Positions 1-8,289 are shown, numbered from the stretch's first letter. The stretch: 64,000 bases of DNA from Flavobacterium chungbukense (GCF_020805785.1 NZ_JAJGZV010000003.1:496001-560000); one strand, 5' to 3'. The notes: a model not told the origin generated them from the letters alone. Numbers and translations are program-made.

Positions 1-45
1 TGGAACAATTTATCTTTTTTTTTGAATATGAAAAGAAATTAAAAA

Positions 46-61
46 TGTTTCACGTGGAACA
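46..61. promoter_or_regulatory. parS: parS-like ParB-binding palindrome
   Basis: The 16-base sequence TGTTTCACGTGGAACA fits the broadly conserved bacterial parS consensus (GTTnCACGTGnAAC) at every defined position. It is one of several copies around mnmG. ParB/Spo0J is expected to load here and organise the origin region. The window also opens with TGGAACA (1-7), which looks like the right half of another copy cut by the edge. Confidence 0.8.
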
Positions 62-95
62 AGATTTTGAAAGATCTATTTAAAGAATATAAAAG

Positions 96-111
96 TGTTT
101 CACGTGGAACG
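96..111. promoter_or_regulatory. parS: parS-like ParB-binding palindrome
   Basis: TGTTTCACGTGGAACG matches the GTTnCACGTGnAAC core exactly; only the outermost base differs from the copy at 46-61. The centres of the two sites are 50 bases apart. Confidence 0.8.
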
Positions 112-158
112 TTGAGTTTTTGGAGTTTGGAATTTGTAAAATTGAAATTTTAGAATTG

Positions 159-174
159 CGTTCCACGTGGAACA
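159..174. promoter_or_regulatory. parS: parS-like ParB-binding palindrome
   Basis: CGTTCCACGTGGAACA has a fully symmetric core (GTTCCACGTGGAAC). It is the third complete site within 130 bases upstream of mnmG. Confidence 0.8.
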
Positions 175-197
175 AGAAAAAAATAAATGTAATTCTG

Positions 198-222
198 AAA
201 ACCGCGTTAGCGGTTTTTGGAG
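198..222 (+). terminator. Hairpin before mnmG, possible terminator of an upstream gene
   Basis: An 8-bp perfect stem (AAAACCGC / GCGGTTTT, 198-205 and 210-217) with a GTTA loop is followed by a short T run. It ends about 20 bases before the mnmG start. It may terminate a gene left of the window, or form a hairpin in the mnmG leader. Confidence 0.5.
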
Positions 223-236
223 AATAATAAAACAAA

Positions 237-2108
237 ATGTTTTTAGAAGAATACGATGTTATTGTGGTTGGTGCAGGCCATGCTGGTTCTGAAGCTGCGG
301 CTGCGGCTGCAAATTTGGGATCAAAAACTTTGTTGGTTACAATGAGTTTGCAAAACATAGCACAGATGTCATGTAATCCCGCGATGGGCGGAATTGCAAA
401 AGGACAGATCGTTCGAGAGATTGATGCGCTTGGTGGATATTCGGGAATCGTTTCGGATAGAACTGCGATTCAATTCAAGATGTTGAATAAATCGAAAGGA
501 CCTGCAATGTGGTCTCCGAGAGTTCAAAGTGATAGAATGCGTTTTGCTGAAGAATGGAGAATGATGCTGGAGGGAACTCCAAATCTTGATTTTTATCAAG
601 AGATGGTAAAAGGGTTGATAATCGAAGATGGAAAGATAAAAGGAATTAGAACTTCGCTTGGTGTGGAAATTCGTTCCAAATCTGTTGTTTTGACAAACGG
701 AACTTTTTTGAATGGTTTGATTCATATCGGAGAAAAACAATTCGGTGGAGGTAGAGCAGGAGAAAGTGCTGCGACTGGAATTACCGAAGATTTGATAAAA
801 TTTGGTTTTGAAGCTGGAAGAATGAAAACAGGAACGCCACCTCGAGTAGATGGACGTTCTTTAGATTATTCTAAAATGAATGAAGAAAAAGGAGATGCGA
901 AGCCAGATAAATTTTCTTATTCAGATGTGACTTCTCCGTTAACGCATCAGCGTTCTTGTCATATGACATATACTTCATTAGATGTGCATGATATTTTGAG
1001 AGAAGGTTTTGATCGTTCTCCAATGTTCAACGGAAGAATCAAAAGTTTGGGACCAAGATATTGTCCGTCGATTGAAGATAAAATAAATCGTTTTGCAGAT
1101 AAAGAACGTCATCAGCTTTTTGTTGAACCGGAAGGTTGGAATACTTGTGAAGTTTATGTAAACGGATTTTCGACTTCACTTCCAGAAGATATTCAATTTA
1201 AAGCGTTGAGTTCTGTTGCAGGTTTTGAGAAAGTGAAATTCTTTCGTCCAGGCTATGCAATAGAATATGATTATTTCCCGCCGACACAATTAAAACATAC
1301 TTTGGAGACAAAGTTAATTGAAGGTTTATATTTTGCTGGACAAATAAACGGAACAACTGGATATGAAGAAGCAGCATCACAAGGATTGATGGCAGGAATA
1401 AATGCGCATTTAAAAGTACATGAAAAAGAGCCATTGATTTTAAAACGTGATGAAGCCTATATCGGAGTTTTAATTGATGACTTGATTACGAAAGGAACAG
1501 AAGAGCCATATCGTATGTTTACATCAAGAGCAGAATATAGAACTTTGTTGCGTCAAGATAATGCCGATTTCAGATTGACGCCAATGTCATATGAAATTGG
1601 TTTAGCTTCTGAAGCTCGTTTGAGAAGAATGGAAAGAAAACTAAACGAATCTGAAAAGATGGTTTCATTCTTCAAAGAAACAAGTGTAAGTGTTGCAGAA
1701 ACGAATCCGATTTTGGAAGCAAAAGAATCTGCACCGATTACTCAAGGAGATAAAATGTTTAAGATTTTTTCGCGTCCGCAAGTGGAATTAGAAGATATGG
1801 TGAAATTTGAAAAAGTTTCAGCTTATATTGAGGAAAATGAATTAGATGAAGAAATTGTTGAACAAGCAGTAATTCAAGTAAAATATTCTGGTTATATCGA
1901 AAAAGAAAGAAACAATGCTGATAAACTGAATCGTTTAGAAGAAGTAAAGATTCCAGAGAATTTCGATTATAATAAAATTAAATCAATGTCGATTGAAGCA
2001 AAACAGAAATTAGGCAAGATTCGTCCTGTAACTATTTCACAGGCTTCAAGAATAAGTGGGGTATCACCAAGTGATATTTCCGTGCTTTTGATTTATATGG
2101 GAAGATAA
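237..2108 (+). CDS. mnmG: tRNA uridine-5-carboxymethylaminomethyl(34) synthesis enzyme MnmG (GidA)
   Basis: FAD-dependent enzyme that, with MnmE, places a (carboxymethyl)aminomethyl group on U34 of certain tRNAs in the cytoplasm. The 623-residue length is normal for the family. An N-terminal FAD-binding GAGHAG motif lies at residues 12-17. The family signature GPRYCPSIEDKI is near residue 271, and a conserved TGYEEAASQG segment near 374 completes the FAD site. The C-terminal helical part that contacts MnmE and tRNA is intact. The ATG at 237 puts the FAD motif at its usual place. The gene sits directly beside a cluster of parS sites; gidA genes are classically found near replication origins. 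Confidence 0.97.
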   Translation: MFLEEYDVIVVGAGHAGSEAAAAAANLGSKTLLVTMSLQNIAQMSCNPAMGGIAKGQIVREIDALGGYSGIVSDRTAIQFKMLNKSKGPAMWSPRVQSDRMRFAEEWRMMLEGTPNLDFYQEMVKGLIIEDGKIKGIRTSLGVEIRSKSVVLTNGTFLNGLIHIGEKQFGGGRAGESAATGITEDLIKFGFEAGRMKTGTPPRVDGRSLDYSKMNEEKGDAKPDKFSYSDVTSPLTHQRSCHMTYTSLDVHDILREGFDRSPMFNGRIKSLGPRYCPSIEDKINRFADKERHQLFVEPEGWNTCEVYVNGFSTSLPEDIQFKALSSVAGFEKVKFFRPGYAIEYDYFPPTQLKHTLETKLIEGLYFAGQINGTTGYEEAASQGLMAGINAHLKVHEKEPLILKRDEAYIGVLIDDLITKGTEEPYRMFTSRAEYRTLLRQDNADFRLTPMSYEIGLASEARLRRMERKLNESEKMVSFFKETSVSVAETNPILEAKESAPITQGDKMFKIFSRPQVELEDMVKFEKVSAYIEENELDEEIVEQAVIQVKYSGYIEKERNNADKLNRLEEVKIPENFDYNKIKSMSIEAKQKLGKIRPVTISQASRISGVSPSDISVLLIYMGR

Positions 2109-2112
2109 AAAT

Positions 2113-2180
2113 ATTTTAGATTTTAGATTGTTTGTTTCTACTTTTAAAGAATATGAAATCTTAAGTCTGAAATCTAAAAT
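2113..2180. repeat. Dispersed ATTTTAGATT-type inverted repeat
   Basis: ATTTTAGATT (2113-2122) is mirrored by AATCTAAAAT (2171-2180), with further partial copies between them. The same TTTTAGATTT words recur at about 59068-59090 and 59206-59220. It fills the gap between mnmG and the next parS site. Confidence 0.4.
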
Positions 2181-2183
2181 TAT

Positions 2184-2199
2184 TGTTCCACGTGAAACA
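2184..2199. promoter_or_regulatory. parS: parS-like ParB-binding palindrome
   Basis: TGTTCCACGTGAAACA matches the consensus at all defined positions. It lies between mnmG and the acetyltransferase gene, so the cluster brackets mnmG on both sides. Confidence 0.8.
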
Positions 2200-2214
2200 T
2201 TGAATTAAATTTTG

Positions 2215-2685
2215 ATGAAAGTTGTTAAAAAAGAAAATTTTTCATTAGAAGAGAAAAAGGCATTAATGCAACTTCGAAATAATGAATATCCAATTCAATT
2301 TGGTCATGAAACATTTCATGAATTTGAAGCGTATGTGAATGCAATTTTAGAAATGAAAAATTATCTTTTGATTGATGCTAAAAAAGAGATTCAAGGTTGG
2401 GCCTATACCTTTTTTCGCGATAACGAAATTTGGTTTGCAATAATGTTGAATTATCAAATTCAAGGAAAAGGCTACGGAAAGATTTTATTAGAAGAAATAA
2501 AAAAGAATAATCAGAACTTGAACGGTTGGGTAATTGATCATGAAAATGATATCAAATCAAATAAAGAAAAATATAAATCGCCATTGAAATTTTATATTTC
2601 CAATGGTTTTTCTGTTTTGAAAGATATTAGATTAGAAAATGAAAAGATATCAGCAGTGAAGATAAACTGGAAAAATAACAAATAA
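2215..2685 (+). CDS. GNAT-family N-acetyltransferase
   Basis: A small (156-residue) acetyltransferase of the GNAT fold. The acetyl-CoA pyrophosphate-binding loop is visible as QIQGKGYG near residues 80-87, followed by the helix that carries LLEEIKK. The C-terminal part has the usual pattern of an aromatic residue before a glycine (KFYISNGF) seen in GNAT proteins. The substrate cannot be told from sequence. An in-frame TTG lies one codon upstream (2212), but the ATG at 2215 is preferred. The gene stands alone: a parS site lies just upstream and a weak hairpin downstream. Confidence 0.8.
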   Translation: MKVVKKENFSLEEKKALMQLRNNEYPIQFGHETFHEFEAYVNAILEMKNYLLIDAKKEIQGWAYTFFRDNEIWFAIMLNYQIQGKGYGKILLEEIKKNNQNLNGWVIDHENDIKSNKEKYKSPLKFYISNGFSVLKDIRLENEKISAVKINWKNNK

Positions 2686-2695
2686 AAAAGATTAA

Positions 2696-2730
2696 AAATC
2701 CTAAGAATGAAATTTTCGTTTTTAGGATTT
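2696..2730 (+). terminator. Weak hairpin after the acetyltransferase gene
   Basis: AAATCCTAA pairs with TTAGGATTT across a 17-base AT-rich loop. There is no proper T tract after the stem, so terminator function is uncertain. Confidence 0.35.
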
Positions 2731-2764
2731 GCTATAAATTAAACCAAATATCTAGAATTAAAAA

Positions 2765-3613
2765 ATGGACGTTTTAAATAAAAGACACTTTCTTACTGTA
2801 AAAGACCATTCTGTTTCAAAAGAAATTTTTGATTTGTACTATGATGAAGAATTAGATATGCTGATTACTTCTCCACAACCAGAACTTCAAAATCTGGGAA
2901 AATATTACGAAAGTGAAGATTATATTTCGCATACAGACAACAAACGTTCCTTATTCGAAAAAGCGTATCATTTTGTAAAAAATATAGCGCTTCAAAATAA
3001 ATTGAATTTAATAAATACAGAACAACCTCAAAAAGGGAAACTTTTGGATATTGGAGCTGGAACTGGAGATTTTCTATTAACAGCAAAAAATAACGGCTGG
3101 GAAACAATTGGAGTAGAACCAAGCGACAAAGCAAAAAATATTGCAAAGCAAAAAGGAATTTCTTTTGTAGAAGAAATTAGTACTTTAGAAAATCATTCTT
3201 TAGACGTGATTACAATGTGGCACGTTTTAGAACACGTGCCAGATTTAGAGCATCAAATCCAAGAATTGAAGCGTTTACTAAAACCAACTGGAACATTAAT
3301 TGTTGCGGTTCCAAATTATAAATCATTTGATGCAAATCATTATCAGGCATTTTGGGCTGCATTTGATGTACCAATTCATTTTTGGCATTTTTCTAAAAAA
3401 TCGATTCAAGTGCTTTTTGAGAGAGTCGATATGAAATTAGAAAAAGTGCTTCCAATGAAGTTCGATTCATTTTACGTGAGTCTTTTGTCTGAAAAATACA
3501 AAACGGGGAAAATGAACTATATTAAAGCTTTTTTTGTTGGTTTGAAATCAAATTGGAAAGCAAAAAGCTCAAAAGAATATTCTTCGCATATTTATGTTTT
3601 GAAAAATAAATAA
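2765..3613 (+). CDS. Class I SAM-dependent methyltransferase
   Basis: A 282-residue methyltransferase. SAM-binding motif I (LLDIGAGTGDF) is at residues 93-103 and the acidic motif II (IGVEPS) about 12 residues later. The motif IV region TMWHVLEHVPD follows, then the LKPTGTLIVAVPN strand typical of Methyltransf_23/11-type enzymes. The N-terminal 85 residues are family-specific and probably cover the substrate. Such enzymes often act on lipids, glycans or O-antigen precursors in Bacteroidota, but nothing nearby identifies the acceptor. A strong terminator follows, so it appears to be a single-gene unit. Confidence 0.85.
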   Translation: MDVLNKRHFLTVKDHSVSKEIFDLYYDEELDMLITSPQPELQNLGKYYESEDYISHTDNKRSLFEKAYHFVKNIALQNKLNLINTEQPQKGKLLDIGAGTGDFLLTAKNNGWETIGVEPSDKAKNIAKQKGISFVEEISTLENHSLDVITMWHVLEHVPDLEHQIQELKRLLKPTGTLIVAVPNYKSFDANHYQAFWAAFDVPIHFWHFSKKSIQVLFERVDMKLEKVLPMKFDSFYVSLLSEKYKTGKMNYIKAFFVGLKSNWKAKSSKEYSSHIYVLKNK

Positions 3614-3633
3614 AAGGTTAAATAGAGCATATT

Positions 3634-3671
3634 AAGCTACTTTGTCAGAGTATGATAAAGTAGCTTTTTTT
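3634..3671 (+). terminator. Rho-independent terminator after the methyltransferase
   Basis: A perfect 10-bp stem (AAGCTACTTT / AAAGTAGCTT) with a 13-base loop runs into a T tract (3665-3671). Confidence 0.85.
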
Positions 3672-3807
3672 ATTGGAAAAAACTAGAAAGATCTAGATTT
3701 CAGAGTAATAAAGAGAGGTTATTGCTATTATTTTTTCTATAAATAAAAACAATATCATAAAATTTACGCATTTTATAAACTTTATGTTAATCCTATTGAT
3801 TTTTTTA

Positions 3808-3815
3808 TATTTTTG
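3808..3815 (+). promoter_or_regulatory. Bacteroidota-type -7 promoter element
   Basis: TATTTTTG matches the Bacteroidota TAnnTTTG element and lies 33 bases before the ATG at 3849. No good TTG box was found at the expected spacing upstream, so the call rests on the -7 element alone. Confidence 0.45.
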
Positions 3816-3848
3816 TCTTTCATACTTAAAAAAATAGAATTTAAAAAA

Positions 3849-4433
3849 ATGAAAAAAGCATTAGTTATTATCGCACTTTCAGTTTTCGCAGTTTCTTGTA
3901 ACAAAACAGCAGAGGTAAAGGAAGTAAAAACAGCTTACGTGGATACTTCGGTTTTGATGAAAGAATACACTGAGGCAAAAGATTTAGAGGCAAAGTACAA
4001 AGCTCAAGCGGAAGAAAAAGGAAGACAATTACAAGCTGAAATTTCACGTTTTAAACAAGACGCTGCTAATTTTCAAAGTCAAGCACAGGCAAATGGTCAG
4101 GCTTGGGCACAGCAAAGAGGTGCTGAATTGCAAAAAAGAGAGCAGCAATTAGGCTACGCACAACAAGCGTTGGCACAGCAACTACAACAAGAAAGCGGAG
4201 TAGAAATGGATTCTCTTGTTAGTGGTGTTAAAAAATTCATTAAAGATTACGGAAAGAAAAACGGTTACGCTTATATCTACGGAACTGGAGATGCAGCATC
4301 TATTTTGTATGCTGAAGATAAATTCGATATCACAAAAGATATCATTAAAGAATTAAATGATAAATACAAAGCTTCTCCAAAAGCAGATGCAAAACCAGCA
4401 GCTGAAACTAAAGAAGGTGAAGCAAAAAAATAA
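3849..4433 (+). CDS. OmpH/Skp-like periplasmic lipoprotein
   Basis: A predicted lipoprotein of about 194 residues: MKKALVIIALSVFAVSC is a signal peptide ending in a lipobox cysteine. The rest is Gln/Ala/Lys-rich and strongly helical, with the KTAYVDTSVLMKEYTEAKDLEAKY opening typical of Skp/OmpH proteins (written here in part only as a family signature), then a coiled-coil tentacle region and a final beta segment (NGYAYIYGTGDAASILYAED). Skp-like proteins hold outer-membrane proteins in the periplasm. An upstream in-frame ATG (3813) exists, but the start at 3849 gives a proper signal peptide and lies behind the -7 element. The C-terminus is Ala/Lys-rich and probably disordered. Confidence 0.75.
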   Translation: MKKALVIIALSVFAVSCNKTAEVKEVKTAYVDTSVLMKEYTEAKDLEAKYKAQAEEKGRQLQAEISRFKQDAANFQSQAQANGQAWAQQRGAELQKREQQLGYAQQALAQQLQQESGVEMDSLVSGVKKFIKDYGKKNGYAYIYGTGDAASILYAEDKFDITKDIIKELNDKYKASPKADAKPAAETKEGEAKK

Positions 4434-4460
4434 AAACTACCCAAACTAACTAAATTACTG

Positions 4461-4499
4461 AAAACCTAAATCCACAAAGATTTAGGTTTTTTCTTTTTA
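4461..4499 (+). terminator. Rho-independent terminator
   Basis: A perfect 12-bp stem (AAAACCTAAATC / GATTTAGGTTTT, 4461-4472 and 4479-4490) with a CACAAA loop is followed by TTCTTTTT. Confidence 0.85.
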
Positions 4500-4536
4500 T
4501 AAAAATGCGGTAATTTTATTCTTTAATACAACCCTA

Positions 4537-6816
4537 ATGCAAAACGTTTCAGAAGCGGCAGCTTACACTTTACAATTCATTAATCAAACTCAAAAATCTA
4601 TTTTTCTAACTGGAAAAGCGGGAACGGGAAAGACTACGCTTTTACGCGAAATTATTGCGACGACACATAAAAATACAGTTGTTGTTGCGCCAACCGGAAT
4701 TGCTGCTTTGAATGCTGGCGGTGTAACCATTCACTCGATGTTTCAATTGCCGTTTTCTGCTTTTATACCGTCTTACGATGCGAATGCACAGTTTACAGAA
4801 ACAGTGAAATTTGAAAATAAAGAAACGTTGCGCCGTCATTTCAAAATGAATAATGTGAAGCGAAATGTGATTAAGAACATGGAACTTCTGGTTATTGACG
4901 AAGTCAGTATGTTGCGCGGAGATCTTTTGGACGCTGTCGATTTTATGATGCAGACTGTTCGCAGAAATACGCAACCGTTTGGTGGAGTTCAGGTTTTGTT
5001 TATTGGAGATTTACTGCAATTGCCGCCTGTTATTCGTGATGAAGAATGGCGAACGCTGAAAAATTATTATCGCGGAAAATTCTTTTTTCATTCTCACGTT
5101 TTACAAACGTATCCGCCGATTTATATTGAATTATCAAAAATCTACCGCCAAACCGACGATGCTTTTATCTCGGTTTTAAATAATTTGAGAAATAATCAGA
5201 TTACTCCAGAAGACATTTCCATTCTAAATCAATATGTTAAGCCAGATTTTGACTTTAAAGAAAACAAAGGTTATATCACCCTGACAACGCATAATGCTAA
5301 GGCTGATTCTATTAACTCACAAGCAATCAATGATTTAGATGAAAAAGAGTATGTTTATACGCCATTTGTAGTGGGTGACTTTCCTGAAAAGATTTTTCCC
5401 GTCGAAGAAGAATTAAAATTAAAAGTCGGCGCGCAGATTATGTTTGTTAAAAACGATTTATCTTTTGAAAAGCGATATTTCAACGGAAAAATGGGCGTAA
5501 TCAAATCACTTTCTGACGAAGAGATATTTGTGCATTTTCCAGAAGAGAACATGACACTGGAAGTTGAAAAGTACGAATGGAAAAATATCCGATACAAAGT
5601 CAACGAACAAACGAAAGACATCGAGGAAGAAGTTTTAGGAACTTTTGCGCATTATCCGATAAAGCTGGCTTGGGCGATTACCGTTCACAAAAGCCAAGGT
5701 TTAACGTTTGACAAAGCTGCGCTCGATGTATCGCAAGTTTTTCTGCCTGGACAAGCCTATGTTGCACTTTCGCGTTTGCGTTCGTTAAACGGGCTTATTT
5801 TGCTTTCTCCGATGCAAATGAATGGTATTTCTAACGATCAAGATGTAATGGATTATGCTTTGAATAAAGCAACAGAAGAAGTTTTAGAAAAATCACTTCA
5901 TTTTGAAACCAAAAATTTTATTCATAACTATTTGATAAACAGTTTTAATTGGACAGAATTAGCGCAAGAATGGCGAAACCATCGCTTTAGTTACAACGAA
6001 AATGCGGCTGGTTCCGAAAAATCAAAACATTCGGTTTGGGCGCATAAACGTATGGACACGATGGAACAGCTTTTAGATCCTTCGCAGAAATTCATCACAC
6101 AATTGAACAAAATTTTCGTTAAGGAAACTGTCGATTTGTTTTTTGTGAAAGAAAGGGTAGAAGCAGCCTACGATTATTTTTTTAAACCAATGGACAAATT
6201 GGTGGATGATTTGATTTATAAAATAGCTGAAATTCAAAAATTTAAAAAAGTAAAAGAGTTTTATGAAGAACTTAATTTTTTAGAAGATCTTCAGACAAAA
6301 GCGGTTTTGAGATTGATGAAAGCCAAATTACTGATTGATGTTATGGTTTCTGGTGAAGCCATTTCCAAAGAAAAGTTAACCTCGCCCGTAATTAGAAATT
6401 ATAAAATCAGTAAAGTGGAACGAATTCGAGAAGAGCTTAAAACAACCAATACAGACATTTTTAGAACAGAAGAACCCGTTGTTCGATATAAGTCAACTAA
6501 AGCAGAGAAAAACGAGCTTAAAACGGCTAAAAAAACTACGGTTGAAGAAACGTACGATTTGTGGTTAGAAAAAAATTCTGTCGAAGATATTGCAAGAATG
6601 CGTAAATTGAATGTTCAAACTATCGAAGGACATTTGATAAGACTTATTCAAGCCAAAAAAATCGAAATAACAGACGTTTTGCCTTATGACAAGATTTTGG
6701 CTTTGCGCGATGCATTTCAGTTTTATCAAGAAGAATCTTTGAGTGGTTTGAAAGAAAAACATGGCGACGAATTTACTTGGGATGAACTGAAGATGTTTAA
6801 GGCGAGCATTAATTAA
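4537..6816 (+). CDS. Pif1/RecD-like ATP-dependent DNA helicase with C-terminal helix-turn-helix domain
   Basis: A 759-residue superfamily 1 helicase. Walker A is GKAGTGKTT at residues 26-34. Walker B (LVIDEVSML) is near 117-126, with GDLLQLPPV just after. The late helicase motif AITVHKSQGLTFDKA, near residue 379, is diagnostic of the Pif1/RecD branch, and VALSRLRS follows. Residues about 480-660 are a helical linker. The C-terminal stretch near 668-715 (YDLWLEKNSVEDIARMR...) looks like the HTH_40 domain also found at the end of RecQ-type helicases. The expected role is unwinding during replication or repair, possibly at G-quadruplexes or forks, but that is inferred from Pif1 relatives. It is a single gene after a strong terminator, and a degenerate parS site follows it. 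Confidence 0.88.
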   Translation: MQNVSEAAAYTLQFINQTQKSIFLTGKAGTGKTTLLREIIATTHKNTVVVAPTGIAALNAGGVTIHSMFQLPFSAFIPSYDANAQFTETVKFENKETLRRHFKMNNVKRNVIKNMELLVIDEVSMLRGDLLDAVDFMMQTVRRNTQPFGGVQVLFIGDLLQLPPVIRDEEWRTLKNYYRGKFFFHSHVLQTYPPIYIELSKIYRQTDDAFISVLNNLRNNQITPEDISILNQYVKPDFDFKENKGYITLTTHNAKADSINSQAINDLDEKEYVYTPFVVGDFPEKIFPVEEELKLKVGAQIMFVKNDLSFEKRYFNGKMGVIKSLSDEEIFVHFPEENMTLEVEKYEWKNIRYKVNEQTKDIEEEVLGTFAHYPIKLAWAITVHKSQGLTFDKAALDVSQVFLPGQAYVALSRLRSLNGLILLSPMQMNGISNDQDVMDYALNKATEEVLEKSLHFETKNFIHNYLINSFNWTELAQEWRNHRFSYNENAAGSEKSKHSVWAHKRMDTMEQLLDPSQKFITQLNKIFVKETVDLFFVKERVEAAYDYFFKPMDKLVDDLIYKIAEIQKFKKVKEFYEELNFLEDLQTKAVLRLMKAKLLIDVMVSGEAISKEKLTSPVIRNYKISKVERIREELKTTNTDIFRTEEPVVRYKSTKAEKNELKTAKKTTVEETYDLWLEKNSVEDIARMRKLNVQTIEGHLIRLIQAKKIEITDVLPYDKILALRDAFQFYQEESLSGLKEKHGDEFTWDELKMFKASIN

Positions 6817-6825
6817 TTCTTTGAA

Positions 6826-6841
6826 CGTCCCACGTGAAACA
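6826..6841. promoter_or_regulatory. parS: Degenerate parS-like palindrome
   Basis: CGTCCCACGTGAAACA keeps the CACGTG core and the right arm but has one mismatch (GTC instead of GTT) in the left arm. It lies just after the helicase gene, 4.6 kb from the previous copy. Confidence 0.6.
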
Positions 6842-6894
6842 ATGCTTTTCGTTTTTCAACAAATTAATTTATAACGTATTAAAGCATTTTTGAC

Positions 6895-7656
6895 ATGAAA
6901 ATATTTAAATCATTTTTAGTTGGTCTGATTTTTTGTTCGCACGTTGTGAACGCTCAAGATCTGAAACCTGAGTACCAAAAATTCATTTCGGAATTTATTT
7001 CAGAAGTGAAAAATGGGGATAAAGAGGCCATTTCAAAACGAATAAAATTTCCGTTAAAAAGGGAGAATCCAATTCCTTCGGTAAAAAATAAAGCCGATTT
7101 TTTGAAAAGATACAATCAAATTTTTGATAATGTTTTGATTGAAAAAATAACAAAATCCAATCCGGCAAAAGATTGGTCAGAAATGGGTTGGAGAGGTATT
7201 ATGCTCAATCAAGGCGATTTGTGGATCGATACTGATGGAAAAATTACCGCTGTAAATTATCAATCTAAAGCAGAAGAAAAACTAAAAAATTCTCTGATTG
7301 CTTCTCAAAAGAAAAATGTAAACAGTTCTATTTCAAATTTTAAAGAGCCTGTTGCCATTTTAGAAACTTCAAAATTTAGAATCAGAATTGATGATTTAGG
7401 AAATAATAAATACCGTTACGCTTCTTGGTCTATCAAAAACAAAATGACTGATAAACCAGATTTGATAATGGAAAACGGAATTTTTTCTGCAGATGGTACA
7501 GGCGGAAATCATCATTACGAATTTAAGAAGGGTGATTTTAGATATGAATGCCATTTTATCGTTTTGGGCGAAAAAAATTCGCCGCCTGCGGCGTTGATTG
7601 TCTATCAATCTAGCAAAAAAATTCTTTCGCAAGACGCTAAAATTGTTTCACGATGA
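6895..7656 (+). CDS. Secreted protein of unknown function
   Basis: 253 residues with a clear signal peptide (hydrophobic stretch to about residue 20, cleavage likely after VVNA). The mature part begins with a helix (EYQKFISEFISEVKNGD) and contains a segment where small-molecule-binding SnoaL/NTF2-like folds would fit (DFLKRYNQIFDNVLIEKI, then WRGIMLNQGDLWID). The second half is beta-rich (KFRIRIDDLGNNKYRYASW...). No known family is firmly recognised. It appears to be a single gene; the strong palindromic repeat downstream may act as its terminator. Confidence 0.7.
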   Translation: MKIFKSFLVGLIFCSHVVNAQDLKPEYQKFISEFISEVKNGDKEAISKRIKFPLKRENPIPSVKNKADFLKRYNQIFDNVLIEKITKSNPAKDWSEMGWRGIMLNQGDLWIDTDGKITAVNYQSKAEEKLKNSLIASQKKNVNSSISNFKEPVAILETSKFRIRIDDLGNNKYRYASWSIKNKMTDKPDLIMENGIFSADGTGGNHHYEFKKGDFRYECHFIVLGEKNSPPAALIVYQSSKKILSQDAKIVSR

Positions 7657-7713
7657 ACATTTAAAACCCTAGCGGGTAAAATATTTATAGAATTTTAATA
7701 AGATAAATGAAAA

Positions 7714-7810
7714 AAATCTCCAGCGGAGCGACATATTCTTTATGTCGCTCCGCTGGAGATTTATATTGGAAATGATTATTTTGGCTATAAAAATTTCGCT
7801 TCTCCGAAGC
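7714..7810. repeat. REP-like composite palindromic element, copy 1
   Basis: A perfect 22-bp stem (7714-7735 with 7741-7762; core TCCAGCGGAGCGACAT) with a 5-base loop. It is followed 35 bases later by the short palindrome GCTTC-TCC-GAAGC (7798-7810). The same two words in the same order recur at 45297-45406. This is a dispersed repeat rather than a gene-specific structure, although it can also stop transcription from both sides. Confidence 0.75.
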
Positions 7811-7848
7811 TAGAAAAAAAGAGATTTCTTTTTGTTACGACCTGTTCT

Positions 7849-8289
7849 TTAAATGTTTGACATCACTTTTTCAAGTTCTTTTTCCTGAGATATCTGTGTC
7901 AGTTTGAGCTTCTGAATATTGACTTCATTTTCTTTCGTCTTAATTCTTTGCTTTTGAATTTCTTCATCAGAAATGGAAGAGGTTGTTATTTTGTTTTCAA
8001 TTTTCTGATTGGCAAGTTCAAGTTTAGTAATTTTATCTTTAGTTGATTTTAAATCGTTTTCAGATTTTGAAAGACTCTTCTTTTTACTTTCCAGCACCTT
8101 TTGCTCTTTCTTCAGCTGATCAATTTTATCATCAAGAAATTTATGATTTTCTTTTAGCGTTTTTTGTGTTTCAGCTTCTATTTTTTGGCGTTCTAATTCT
8201 TTTGACGTGTTAGAAATTTGTTGTGCAAAAAATGACTGTGAGTTCAGCAATAATAAGAATACTAGTGTTGTGAAGATTTTGTTCATCAT
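7849..8289 (-). CDS. Secreted coiled-coil protein of unknown function
   Basis: 146 residues. Start options are two consecutive ATG codons (8289, 8286). A signal peptide of about 22 residues ends in SFFAQ. The whole mature chain is a Lys/Glu/Gln-rich coiled coil with heptad-like leucine and isoleucine spacing and no globular domain. Such small periplasmic coils may act as spacers or chaperone-like proteins; no family or function is recognised. It has its own intergenic space and no obvious operon partner. Confidence 0.65.
   Translation of the reverse strand: MMNKIFTTLVFLLLLNSQSFFAQQISNTSKELERQKIEAETQKTLKENHKFLDDKIDQLKKEQKVLESKKKSLSKSENDLKSTKDKITKLELANQKIENKITTSSISDEEIQKQRIKTKENEVNIQKLKLTQISQEKELEKVMSNI

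Noticed and set aside
80..358. Minus-strand open frame across the parS sites and the mnmG start
   Set aside because: It overlaps the mnmG FAD-binding region and the non-coding parS cluster, and its product has no family traits.
3233..3238. CACGTG inside the methyltransferase gene as a parS site
   Set aside because: Only the central six bases fit; the GTT/AAC arms are missing. The same applies to CACGTG at 58959-58964.
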